Assembly (NCBI RefSeq): GCF_030247185.1
Contig: NC_080571.1
Span: 142,286,986-142,350,985 of the forward strand
Direction of reading: 5' to 3'
Length of the DNA stretch: 64,000 bases
Origin: Malaya genurostris
Taxonomy: Eukaryota; Arthropoda; Insecta; Diptera; Culicidae
Shown piece after piece: positions 24,655-37,255 of this stretch. Position 1 is the first letter of the stretch; each line of letters opens with the position of its first letter. The notes beneath the pieces are model-generated. The model was not told where the DNA came from. It worked only from the letters and a program-made list of their open reading frames with translations, and searched no databases. Both the position numbers and the translations under genes were made by a program.

Positions 24655-27600
24655 TAAACAATAACTTTATACCTTATATTACGATACTTACTAGCAAGGG
24701 GGAAATGAAGTTTTTGATCGACACAGGAGCGAACAAAAATTATATTTCACCAGAGCATGTTAACCTTCAAAATTGCAAATCTGAGACTGGGATACAAGTA
24801 ACAAACATACACGGAACACATAAAATCGAAAAGTCAGCCACCTTCGACATTTTCCAAATTAATAAAAAACTTAAATTTTACATTTTCAAATTTCACGAGT
24901 TCTTTGATGGCTTAATTGGTTACGAATCACTAAGAGACATCAAAGCACAGATTGATATAGCTAAAAATAAGATAAAAATCGGAAGAAAGGAGTTGACAAT
25001 GCAAAAACGTTTTCCACCTCAGAATAAAATCAACTTGACCGAACAAAAATTTCAATATGTCCCAGTACAGACAGTAAAAGACGGAGACTTCTGGATACAA
25101 AACGAAATGAATTTGGGAAAAATTTCTTTATTACCTGGGCTTCACCGGAGCACAAACAGAACAGCAATAGTAGCAATACAAAATCATTCCGACATTCCGT
25201 TGGAAATTAATTTAAATGAAATTAAAATTAAAACAGACAAATTTCAGGTAATCCAAGAGCCAAATAAGCAAGAAATTAACCAAAAATATAACTTTCGGGA
25301 AGACCATCTAAACGACGAAGAAAAGAAAGCGCTAAAAACCGTCATCAATCAAAATAAAGAAATACTACACTCAGAATCTGAAAAATTGACATTTACACAT
25401 AAAATTAAACATGAAATTAAGACAGCGGACAATATACCAATTTATACAAAATCCTACAAATATCCTCAGATATTTGAAGGAGAGATACAAAGACAGGTAC
25501 AGAAGATGCTAAAAGACGGCATTATCAAAGAGTCGATATCACCATACACCTCTCCCGTATGGATAGTACCGAAAAAAGCCGATGCATCTGGACAAAAAAA
25601 ATTTCGTTTAGTGATCGATTACCGAAAACTCAACGAAAAAACAGTAAATGACAAATATCCGATTCCAGATATAACAGACATACTCGACAAATTGGGTAGA
25701 GCTCAATATTTTTCAACAATCGACTTAGTATCAGGATTTCACCAGATACAACTAGCCGAGGCAGATACCGAAAAAACAGCGTTTTCCGTGAATTCTGGAA
25801 AATACGAATTTACCAGAATGCCCTTTCGGCCTGAAAAACGCACCTGCCACATTTCAGCGAGTAATGGATTGCATTTTGCGAGAACTAATAGGAGTGTGTT
25901 GTTTCGTCTATATGGACGACATAATCATTTTCTCTAGCTCACTGCAAGAGCATCAAAAAGACTTGATACGAGTAATGAAAAAGTTGAAAGACGCCGGTCT
26001 GAAGATACAGCTGGATAAATGTGAGTTCTTCAGAAAGGAAGTTCAATTTTTAGGACACACGGTGTCAGAAGACGGAGTGAAGCCAAACGCGGATAAAATT
26101 AAAATAATTAGAGACTGGCCGATGCCAAAATGTGAAAAAGAAGTCAGACAATTTCTGGGCACGCTAGGTTACTACCGGAGGTTCATAAAAGACTTCGCGA
26201 AGGTGGTAAAACCAATGACAAAATTACTAAGAAAAGACATAGAATTCAAAATTACACCTGAAATCGACGACTGTTTTCATAAATGCAAAAAGATACTAAC
26301 CATGGATCCCGTACTAACATATCCCGACTTTAGTAAGGAATTCATTTTAACAACAGACGCGAGCGACTATGCGATTGGAGCTGTTCTCTCGCAAGGGACA
26401 ATAGGAAAAGATAGACCAATAGCATACGCCTCACGGACATTAAATAAAACAGAAGAAAATTACTGTACCACCGAAAAAGAATTACTGGCAATCGTGTGGG
26501 CGGTAAAGCATTTCCGACCATATCTTTACGGAAGGAAATTTAAGTTAGTTACAGACCATCAACCCCTTACATATTCCTTAACCAACACGAACAGTAAAAT
26601 CGTTCGATGGAAGCTTAACCTAGGAGAGTTCGACTATGAGATTGTATACAAACCCGGCAGGCAAAATGTCGTAGCAGACGCTCTCTCGAGAATCAACATA
26701 GTTCCAGAAAATCAGACTCTAAACGCTAATTCCCTAAGAAGTATAGAAGTAGAACCATCCTCAAGTGAATGTGATGATCTAGAAACCGTTCACTCAGCAG
26801 ACACGAGTGATGATTATTTCATACCCTGTACTGAAAAACCAATTAACCTTTTCAGGAATCAAATCATTTTAAAATTAGGCAACAAAGACATAACATCGTA
26901 CGAACAAGTTTTTCCGAAATACCACCGGCACATAATATCAAAACATGAGTTTACAGAAAACGACATGATCAACATTTTCAAGAATTTTCTTCATGTAAAA
27001 GGAACAAACTGCATGAGAATGCCAATTTCACTAATTCAACAGGCCCAGGAAACCTACAAAAAATATTTCTCCACTAACAGAACCTACAAGATTCTCATTT
27101 CAGAAATACTCCTAGAAGACGTAAGAATGGAAACTCAACAAGACGAAATCATCAGAGAAGTCCACAACTACGGGCATAGAGGCACAAAGGAGAACAAGCA
27201 CCAAATATTAGTAAAATATTTTTTTCCACAGATCGAAAGAAAGCTCAAAATTTTCATAGGTGCCTGTGATATTTGCAAAAAAGCAAAATATGACAGGAAA
27301 CCGCCAAAATTAATTAGAAAAAGCACTTTCGGCGAGACACCGTTCGATAGAGTCCACATTGACGTCTTTTTCCTGAAAGGTCAAAAGTGGCTAACTATAG
27401 TAGATTCCTTTTCCAAATTTGCAAATGCAATACACCTTCAATCAAGAACAATAATAGATATGAAAAATGCTATAACGGAGCACATACGTCAGTTTGGAAG
27501 ACCAAATACTATAGTCAGCGACCAAGAACCATCATTCAGATCAATCGACTTTATCGGATTCTTAAATGATCTAGGAATCGAAATACATTTCGCCAGCAAT

Positions 27601-28059
27601 TCTAACGCGAACGGTACAGTTGAAAGATTCCATTCCACACTTATTGAAATATTTAGATCAACGAAACAACAATTCAACGATCTCTCTCTCAAAGAACACG
27701 TTAACGTCGCGATCGATATCTACAATAACACTTTCCATGAAGCTACTAAGGCTAAACCGCGCGATTTAATATTTAACACTTTAAATACAACAAATACTTT
27801 AGAAATAACAGAAAATTTTCATAAACTTCAATCAAAGGTTAAAAATGAACTCGATAAACGAAGAACAAAGTACGAGGATAACAACGCACACAAACAACCA
27901 CCTAAAACATTAGACCCAGGCGAAGAAAAATATATTAAAATAGCACAAAGACTAACAAAAGATAAGAATCTGTATAAAATCGTAAAAGTTAAACAAGACA
28001 ATGAACTTACCTTTGAAGACAATAATGACATTAAAATCCACAAAAATCGTCTAAAATGA
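24588..28059 (+). pseudogene. pol: Errantivirus Pol (protease, RT, RNase H, integrase), one frame break
   Basis: The pol frame is -1 relative to gag and stays open back to about 24588, overlapping the gag end by some 65 bases, so ribosomal -1 frameshifting is the likely expression mode. Domains: protease (FLIDTGA, about 24708), RT (RLVIDYRKLNEKTV near 25605; YMDD at 25909-25920), RNase H (TTDASDYAIGAVLS near 26350), integrase with HHCC zinc region (C..C at about 27265) and Asp-Asp-Glu at DVFF (27361), SDQEPSF (27517) and NGTVERF (about 27615). One extra base near 25827, just before the YMDD block, breaks RT; everything else is open. The end overlaps the env start by four bases. Confidence 0.88.
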
Positions 28060-29681
28060 GTAAACACCTAAAATGTCCTTCTACTTGCAGAATAATCTCA
28101 CTCAGCATGATAAACGCCACCATATATAAAGAGATAACAAACACTAATGGACTACTAGCAACGAAAATCGATACAGTCAGAATCAAAATAGGATACAATA
28201 GGATAATACACAAAATTGATCTGGAAACACTAGAATACAACATCAATTATATCGAGAAAATAGCGAAAGCAGTAAAAATTAGTGACCATTTAGAAAACAC
28301 ACTCGAATCCAAAATACAACTAGCCAAAGATAAACTATACAGCCTTATGCCAAGAAGACAGAAACGAGGTTTAGTCGATGCTTTAGGAACAGCAATAAAA
28401 TATATTTCAGGAAATCCAGACAATAACGATTTAAATATGATTCAGCAAAATTTAGGTATATTAAACGAGCAGGAAAACAAACTCGCTAATAATCAGATGA
28501 AACAGATCACAATCAATGAAATTTTTCAGAACAAAATAAACAATATTACAGCAATTTTGAAAAAGATTAACGCAAAATTATTCAGAGAATTCAATTCATC
28601 ACAAGGCATTAAAGCAGATTTAGAATTTATAAACCTTATTTGGAAAACAGAAGAGATAATCCAACTGATAAATGATATAGAAGACCAAGTAGAATTCTCC
28701 AAACTAAACCTTATTAACAGAAACATACTTTCATTAGAAGAAAAGGATTTTATTTTTAGAAAGCTAAAAGATCAAGATATCAAAATAAATTACACAGATG
28801 AAATTTTCCGTTTTTGCACAGCTAGTATAGGAATCAGTAGAAACCAAGTAGCTATACTTATAAAAATCCCTATACTGGACGAGAAATTCTACGATTTGCT
28901 GGAACTCCACACACTCAATATCAACGGGACCCGCATCAACACGCACATCCAACTGGTAGCGAAACACAGAAACCAAGTCTACATACAAACAACAAAATGC
29001 GATATTTGCAGTAATCACCTTCCACTTGAAGACGAATGCATCCTTAATCTTCTTGTTCATCAAACACCAAAATGTTCAGTTACACGAGCGAAAGAACCCC
29101 CGAAAATCATAAAAATCTTAGAAGGCATCATCTTAATAGATACCAATAGCAAAATCGAAGTATCAGACTCATGTGGTAAACCCAAAGGAATAACCGAAGC
29201 AACACTAATAGAAATTGAAAACTGTACAGTGAAAGTACACAATCTTACTTTCTACGGGAAGCCAGAACTAATACACAAAGACAACTATCTCATACCAATA
29301 TACAGCAAAAGCTTTCAAACGAAGTCAGAAACAACCAAAGCTGAAGATAACCTTTTGACAAGGATACAAAACTTGGAAGAAGTCAGCGAAATCCAGCTAT
29401 CATTACACCAAACACAGAAAGAAGCGACACTAGGAGGATTCTGCTTCCTAACACTAACATTTCTTTGTTTATCCATTTATCTCTGTAGAAGGAAGTCATA
29501 CCGAACGAAACTCCAAATCGATGGGTTGCCGAAATCACCTACAACAACAAAGGCAAGTGATACAGCAACTGAGATAATAGTCACAACAACTGGAAATAAA
29601 ACCGAAAGTAAAAAACCACGAGTCATCCCGATACCGAGATTTGAACTTTTGAAAAATCAACCGAGGACGCTTGATGCTTAA
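28056..29681 (+). CDS. env: Errantivirus envelope-like protein
   Basis: 541 residues, open throughout. A furin-type basic cleavage motif, RRQKRG, sits near residues 99-104, followed by LVDALGTAIKYISG, the conserved stretch after the cleavage site shared by gypsy-type Env and baculovirus F proteins. A coiled-coil-prone region follows. A cysteine cluster (CDICSNHLPLEDEC) lies mid-protein and a membrane anchor (FCFLTLTFLCLSIYLC) near residues 463-480 precedes a basic cytoplasmic tail. No strong N-terminal signal peptide is seen at this start; errantivirus env is made from spliced RNA, which could supply another N-terminus. Role: membrane fusion. Confidence 0.87.
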   Translation: MSKHLKCPSTCRIISLSMINATIYKEITNTNGLLATKIDTVRIKIGYNRIIHKIDLETLEYNINYIEKIAKAVKISDHLENTLESKIQLAKDKLYSLMPRRQKRGLVDALGTAIKYISGNPDNNDLNMIQQNLGILNEQENKLANNQMKQITINEIFQNKINNITAILKKINAKLFREFNSSQGIKADLEFINLIWKTEEIIQLINDIEDQVEFSKLNLINRNILSLEEKDFIFRKLKDQDIKINYTDEIFRFCTASIGISRNQVAILIKIPILDEKFYDLLELHTLNINGTRINTHIQLVAKHRNQVYIQTTKCDICSNHLPLEDECILNLLVHQTPKCSVTRAKEPPKIIKILEGIILIDTNSKIEVSDSCGKPKGITEATLIEIENCTVKVHNLTFYGKPELIHKDNYLIPIYSKSFQTKSETTKAEDNLLTRIQNLEEVSEIQLSLHQTQKEATLGGFCFLTLTFLCLSIYLCRRKSYRTKLQIDGLPKSPTTTKASDTATEIIVTTTGNKTESKKPRVIPIPRFELLKNQPRTLDA

Positions 29682-29690
29682 GGAGGGAGA
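29680..29690 (+). promoter_or_regulatory. Errantivirus polypurine tract
   Basis: AAGGAGGGAGA lies immediately before the 3' LTR and after the env stop. Purine tracts at this place prime plus-strand DNA synthesis. Confidence 0.8.
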
Positions 29691-30234
<544 letters not shown>

Positions 30235-30502
30235 CTTTTGGTTAGGTACTTATATTTTTTGAGTATAAAAAGGACGGTTTTTTATTTTAGCGAGGCTTCT
30301 TAATTCTATTGTTAAGAGTAATGCTCCTTGGGCGACCGGGTTACACAGTAATCAAACTTGGACACCATTACTCGTGGCAAAAGCAGTAATTAGGACAAAA
30401 AGCAGTATTTAGCATAGAAGTTAGGGCAGGCACAAAATTATGTGCTGTAGGGTAGTTAGTGCATTGAAGTGTAAAAAGCAGTTAGAAGAATAAAAGAAAA
30501 AA

Positions 30503-31655
30503 GAACGAGTGTGTAATGTCAAAGACATAACTGGATGTCGTAGATACGAATAAAACTGACACTCTTTCTTCATACTTCCGAATATCAATTAGTTGATCGA
30601 TTGTGTAAATTGTGCAAGCTTTCTTCTTTTTCATTACTAGAATTGGAAACGATACACCTAAGTACAGATAAGTTACATTCAACATTCGGACACACAATTG
30701 AATATTACGAAATAACCAGTATTGTTCTTTATGATAAATGAATGGTGGTTCTGAAAGGAACCTTTCATTAATGGCTTCTGAGTCGGTGCTATGCATTTCA
30801 TATAGCAAATCATCAGAAAGTTCTACTACAAACTACAAGTGGTTGAAAAATATAGTGAGGAAAATTTCGCATAATTTTTTGAATATACAATTATTGTTCT
30901 AAATACCAACATACAGAATTTTGATGTCAATCATTTCGGATCTGAATATTTCAGTGGAAAAAATTATCAAAATGCCATACGAGATAAATTTCTGGCATTC
31001 AGAAGGGCCAAATTGTGTAATTCTCAGATGTTAAACACTATTGCGAATTTTGTACTGCGAAAATTGCACAAAGCTAATCAAATTCTCCTGAAAACTGGCT
31101 CTGCGACCTGAGCGTTTGATGCTTTACACCACGCAAAAGGTCTACTTCCATTGCCGACTGCTCCTCCTGACGACCGAAGTCCAAATGAGAGGACGACCTG
31201 GGCGTTTCACGCTTTATAGTACTTGGTTTGTTCTTACTGATGTTGGTGGAAGAGCCTCACCTCGACATGCAGTTCCGTCTGTAGCAATAGAAGAAATGAA
31301 CAGTTTTTTTTTATCAAAGATTACCTTTTATACTCGTTCAGTAGATAATCGGATCTGATATGTGCCTGACTACCTCAAAACCGTCGTCCGGGTGCGAAAA
31401 AGGCAAGCAAGCGTGATGAATTTTCCTCATTATGTCCAAAAGTTTAAGAAAACGTTGTTTTTCAGTTATTTATGGTTATCTCACGCCGTTGAAAATTTAA
31501 TCACAAATTCCTGATCATATTTCCGATAGCTTGTAGAATAAATTATGTTGTTGAGTTAAGTACATCAAAAGATATTCGCGATAAACTTCTGCCCATTCTT
31601 GTACAGGGTAAATTTTGAAAAGGCGCCCCATAGTAAAGTAAGTCGTATTCACGAC
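30503..31655. mobile_element. 1.15-kb insertion within the 5' LTR, unclassified
   Basis: The 3' LTR runs AAAAGAAAAAAATAATAATAAA without a break; the 5' LTR is interrupted between these A-rich parts. The left ~200 bases (GTAATGTCAAAGACATAACTG onward) resemble 17395-17570 of the giant inverted repeat, a Jockey-like LINE region, at lower identity. The rest shows no gene I recognise. An A-rich target at the junction suits LINE retrotransposition, but a tail and target duplication cannot be separated from the host A-rich sequence. Confidence 0.6.
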
Positions 31656-31731
31656 AAAAATAATAATAAAGTGCGGTCTATAGATTCATTGAAAGAAATA
31701 CCCCTCTCGCCGCTCAGTGTAAGTTGTTTCA

Positions 31732-33626
<1,895 letters not shown>

Positions 33627-34362
33627 ATGGCGAACAAAAATAATACTGAAGGCGGTGGTGCCTATCGATTTCCGATGTTGGATGCAATACAATGTATACC
33701 AGAATTTCATGGTTCAGTTAATGAACTGGAACCATTTTTATGTCAAATAAGTTATTTTGCGGAGCAAATCCCGCAAGGTGTGAATGAAAAACCTTTAGCA
33801 AATGTGATACTTACGAAATTAAAAGGAAATGCCGCAACTTTTATCAATAGAATAAGAGCCAATACAATAAATGATGTATTCCAAAATTTGAGAGATCAAT
33901 TTGCAGTAAAAGTTACAGTAGAAGAGATTCTTATCAGGATCGAAACTCTTGAACAAAAATATGGAGAATCTTTTGAAGAGTACACTGAAAGAGCGCTACA
34001 AATAATGGAATTTATTGACGCTCAACAAGAGAATCAAGTCACGGAGGAAGTACAAAAATCCTTTGCAGAAAGAGCATTTTAACGATTCATTTTATAGCAG
34101 GATTATCGAATAAAAACTTAAAGCAACTAGCAAAAAATCACAGGCTTCTTAAGTTTCAAGAATTAATAGAATTCCTAAAAGAGGAGGCAAAAATCAGCTA
34201 TATATTAACAAATATTGAAAATCGGCTGCTATCCTACCATGCAATTGATAAACCAAAACTCTGTCCAAGCAACAAATATAAATGTTATCCAGAGAGACAA
34301 ATTGAAAATTCCCATAAATACAACCGGAATTTACACAACGAATTTTATCGTAACGACAGATG
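33627..34362 (+). pseudogene. gag: Gag of the large LTR element, frame change near 34080
   Basis: The open frame to 34082 encodes about 152 residues from MANKNNTEGGG: FPMLDAIQCIPEFHGSVNEL, KLKGNAATFINRIRA, LRDQFAVKVTVEEI and YGESFEEYTERALQIMEFI, a Ty3-type capsid pattern. A frame change near 34080 is followed by FIAGLSNKNLKQLAKNH and a Glu-rich helix, the usual capsid C-terminus. A frame leads on towards protease. The upstream in-frame Met at 33579 is possible; 33627 fits the conserved part better. No CCHC knuckle is visible. Confidence 0.75.
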
Positions 34363-34363
34363 C

Positions 34364-35239
34364 TTGATCGAAGATAGAAATTTTGATAGTAAACACTTAA
34401 AATATAATGCAAAACAACTGTGGGTAAACTGCATGACATACAGTAATAGAAACATATTGCGAAGATATGATAATAATATCAGAAGCAGAAAGGTGCCTGA
34501 TCAAAGGAGATATGGAGCATCTAGATATTCGAACGCAAATAATTTTAAGGAAAAACGTCCAGAAGGGATATGGGTTAAACTACATTACACAAAAGACTAT
34601 GAATTTATGATGTTATTGAGATCGGCAACCAGACCTAATAACGAAATGAGCTTCCTAGTAGACACAGGAGCAAGTGGCAACATGATAAGTAGACGAAACG
34701 CAGAGTACATGGGGGCATATACAATTAATGGGAACGAAGTAATAGAATATTCTGGGGTAACAGGTACTGTTAGAAAAACATTAGGTACCGTAGAACCGAA
34801 TTTTATCATCGCAGGAAGAATTTTCCAAACAAAGTTCGACGTAGTGGAGAATTTGACTCCAGGTGGTATTTTGGGAATGAGATTTATGAATAAGTATGTT
34901 CTTAGTATGCACAATGACCGAGGGTGGATATGCTTACGGAAAATACCTCTCACATTTGAACCAAAAACGGAATCGTATGAAACTCATCAGAAACAGGAGA
35001 ACAGAATCTCGGAATACTAGGCAGGTAACGAGGTCAAGGTACAGGAAAAATACCAAACAGGAGATCAAACCAATCTTAGTCTACAGGGTAGGCAATGTAC
35101 AGAAACGGCAAGAAATTACACGGGGCAATTGCAAGAAAGTATGCAACCACATGAATTGTTGAAAATAAATTGTACTAGAAACAATCAATTGTTAGTGAGA
35201 AATGCTTCAGTAAATAGACCGAATGAAAAAATTAAATAT
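34364..35239 (+). pseudogene. Retropepsin-like protease region of the large LTR element
   Basis: FLVDTGASGNMIS carries the catalytic DTG of aspartic retroproteases near 34650-34690. GGILGMRFMNKYVLSMHNDR near 34860-34920 is the hydrophobic C-terminal core (family pattern ILG..FL). The frame has one stop, TAG at 35018-35020, and is otherwise open to 35239, where the I element interrupts. The 218-codon open part starts at an internal Met and is really continuous with the end of Gag upstream. The protease would process Gag-Pol. Confidence 0.8.
35224..35239 (+). repeat. Target-site duplication of the I element, left copy
   Basis: TGAAAAAATTAAATAT is identical to 41332-41347. Direct duplications of about 10-20 bp are typical of LINE insertion by target-primed reverse transcription. 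Confidence 0.93.
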
Positions 35240-35962
35240 CATTCAGTAATAGCCGTTCAACCGAGAAGGTTGTGTATAGAAGCGTACAGTTTAATAACGC
35301 TGGTTGGTTTACACGCGTTAAATACGACAACGGTTGAACTACAGGTAGAGACCTGTTGGCAGCAGCCGTTAAAACGTATAGTCGTGCTGCATAAGAGAGC
35401 CCTAGTGCTGGGCCAAGCTGGTGAAGGAAACAACAAAGGGCGTTTCCCAAACTCTACCCAGGCCGCAATATACAGCCACAAGTGCTGAGCAGTAGAGTGC
35501 AAAGGCACATCGAAGAGGAAGAGTGCAAAGGCACATAGAAGCAGGAGAGTGCAAAGGCACACCGGTGCGAAGGCACTTCGGTGCAGAAGCATATCGGTGC
35601 GGAGCACTAGGAAGAAGGAGACAAGACAACTCGGTCTTTCCACTGCCCTACAACACGCAGGTATACACCGGTGACCTGCGCTGGTTACAGCTGGCGAAGA
35701 CAAAAGAGAATCGGAAATCGTGTGGTGCTGGATGTCAGGTAGCAGTAGCATAACATCGTATTCTATCGCTACAGTGAGCTTCAGCATTGTATCAACGTCC
35801 AGATACATCCAACAAGAACATCTAGAGCAACGAGGATCTACACGGCAGTGCAACGGAGATAGACAACAATTTCAAGGTAGAAGTTTTTTCTTTTCCTTTT
35901 GATTGAGTACTGTGTAGTGTTGGTTTCAAATTTTATTTTAAAGTTTGGTTAAAAATTTTAAT
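35240..35962 (+). promoter_or_regulatory. I-element 5' UTR and probable internal promoter
   Basis: The region has no gene of its own. Repeats of the type GTGCAAAGGCAC occur at 35495-35610. Internal promoters at the extreme 5' end are established for I and Jockey elements; the CATTCAGT start fits an initiator. Confidence 0.6.
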
Positions 35963-37255
35963 GTAATGGATGAATCCATGGACGTAAATCCTAGCATGAA
36001 TCCGATACCCCCACGAACGAAAAAATATCAGGAGAGCTCTTCTGGGCCTTGGATAGTCTTTTTTAGACGTATATCAAAGCCATTAAACATTTTACAAATT
36101 AATAAAGGTTTGACATCACGATACTCTTCAATCAAAGAGATCATAAAAGTAAATAACGATAAAATTCGTGTTGTGGTAAATAATTTGAAACACGCGAATG
36201 ATATTGTCTCTTCGGAACATTTCAATAAAGAGTATAAAGTTTACATACCCTCCAAAGATGTCGAAATTGACGGTGTTGTTACCGAAGCGAGTCTTTCGGT
36301 AGATGATTTACTCAAGCATGGTGTTGGTCGTTTCAAGAACTCTATGCTTGAGGGTGTGAAAATACTGGAGTGCAAACAACTGTACTCAGTAGTTCATGAA
36401 GAGGAAAAAAAAGTTTATCGCCCATCAGACTCGTTTCGAGTGACATTTGCCGGGTCTGCGTTGCCGTCCCATGTCTATGTCGATAAAATTCGCCTCCCTG
36501 TTCGGCTTTTTGTTCCAAATGTAATGAATTGTACGAACTGCAAAAAATTCGGCCACACAGCTACTTACTGTAGTAATAAACCAAAATGTATTAAGTGTGA
36601 AGGGCCTCATAAAGATAATGATTGCAACAAGGAAATTGAAAAATGTATTTATTGTGGGAATAGTCCTCATGATGATACTTCAGTATGCACTGCATTTAAA
36701 GTGCACAAAGACAAAATTAAGCTTTCTTTAAAAGCACGGTCTAAGCGCACATATGCAGAAATGCTTAAAACGGTCATTGATGTCCCCCCTTTGAAAAACG
36801 AAAACGGGTTTTCAAATCTAGAGGAACCAGAGGACTCTGACTCTGACGAAAATAGTGAAGGTAATTCGTTTATCACTACCCAAGGGTCAGTTAAGAGAAA
36901 GAAGTCTTCCTCCAAATTACCAAAAAAGACACCTAAAATTTCATCTTCAAAAAAAGATCCCCGTGTTAAACAAAAAAAGTCAAAACCAAAGACTGTGCCT
37001 CCTGGTTTGTCAAATTCACAAACCAATCCAGGATCTAGTACAGAAAAAGATAATAATCCAGTGGGCTCCATTTCACAGCCACCAACAGGATTACTGAAGT
37101 TTTCGGAAATTGTTGAATGGATTTTCTCAGCATTCAATATATCTGAACCCTTAAAGACCCTCATAATGGCATTCCTTCCAATAGCTAGAACCTTTTTGAA
37201 GCAGTTATCAGCTCAATGGCCAATTGTCTCAGGTTTTGTATCTTTTGATGGATAA
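35963..37255 (+). CDS. I-clade LINE ORF1 (Gag-like RNA-binding protein)
   Basis: Up to 436 residues from 35945; MDESMDVNPSMNPIPP at 35963 is a better start by context. An RRM-like N-terminal half carries VVVNNLKHANDIV and VYIPSKDVEIDGVV. Three zinc knuckles follow: CTNCKKFGHTATYC, CIKCEGPHKDNDC and a variant CIYCGNSPHDDTSVC. A Lys/Ser-rich linker leads to a hydrophobic C-terminus (LLKFSEIVEWIFSAFNISEP). Such proteins coat LINE RNA and form the RNP. The frame is intact. Its stop overlaps the ORF2 start by eight bases, suggesting coupled reinitiation. Confidence 0.88.
   Translation, partial: VMDESMDVNPSMNPIPPRTKKYQESSSGPWIVFFRRISKPLNILQINKGLTSRYSSIKEIIKVNNDKIRVVVNNLKHANDIVSSEHFNKEYKVYIPSKDVEIDGVVTEASLSVDDLLKHGVGRFKNSMLEGVKILECKQLYSVVHEEEKKVYRPSDSFRVTFAGSALPSHVYVDKIRLPVRLFVPNVMNCTNCKKFGHTATYCSNKPKCIKCEGPHKDNDCNKEIEKCIYCGNSPHDDTSVCTAFKVHKDKIKLSLKARSKRTYAEMLKTVIDVPPLKNENGFSNLEEPEDSDSDENSEGNSFITTQGSVKRKKSSSKLPKKTPKISSSKKDPRVKQKKSKPKTVPPGLSNSQTNPGSSTEKDNNPVGSISQPPTGLLKFSEIVEWIFSAFNISEPLKTLIMAFLPIARTFLKQLSAQWPIVSGFVSFDG

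Noticed and set aside
28056..29681. Env ORF as an exogenous virus or host gene
   Set aside because: It lies between pol and the 3' LTR of one element and overlaps the pol stop by four bases, so it is the element's own env.
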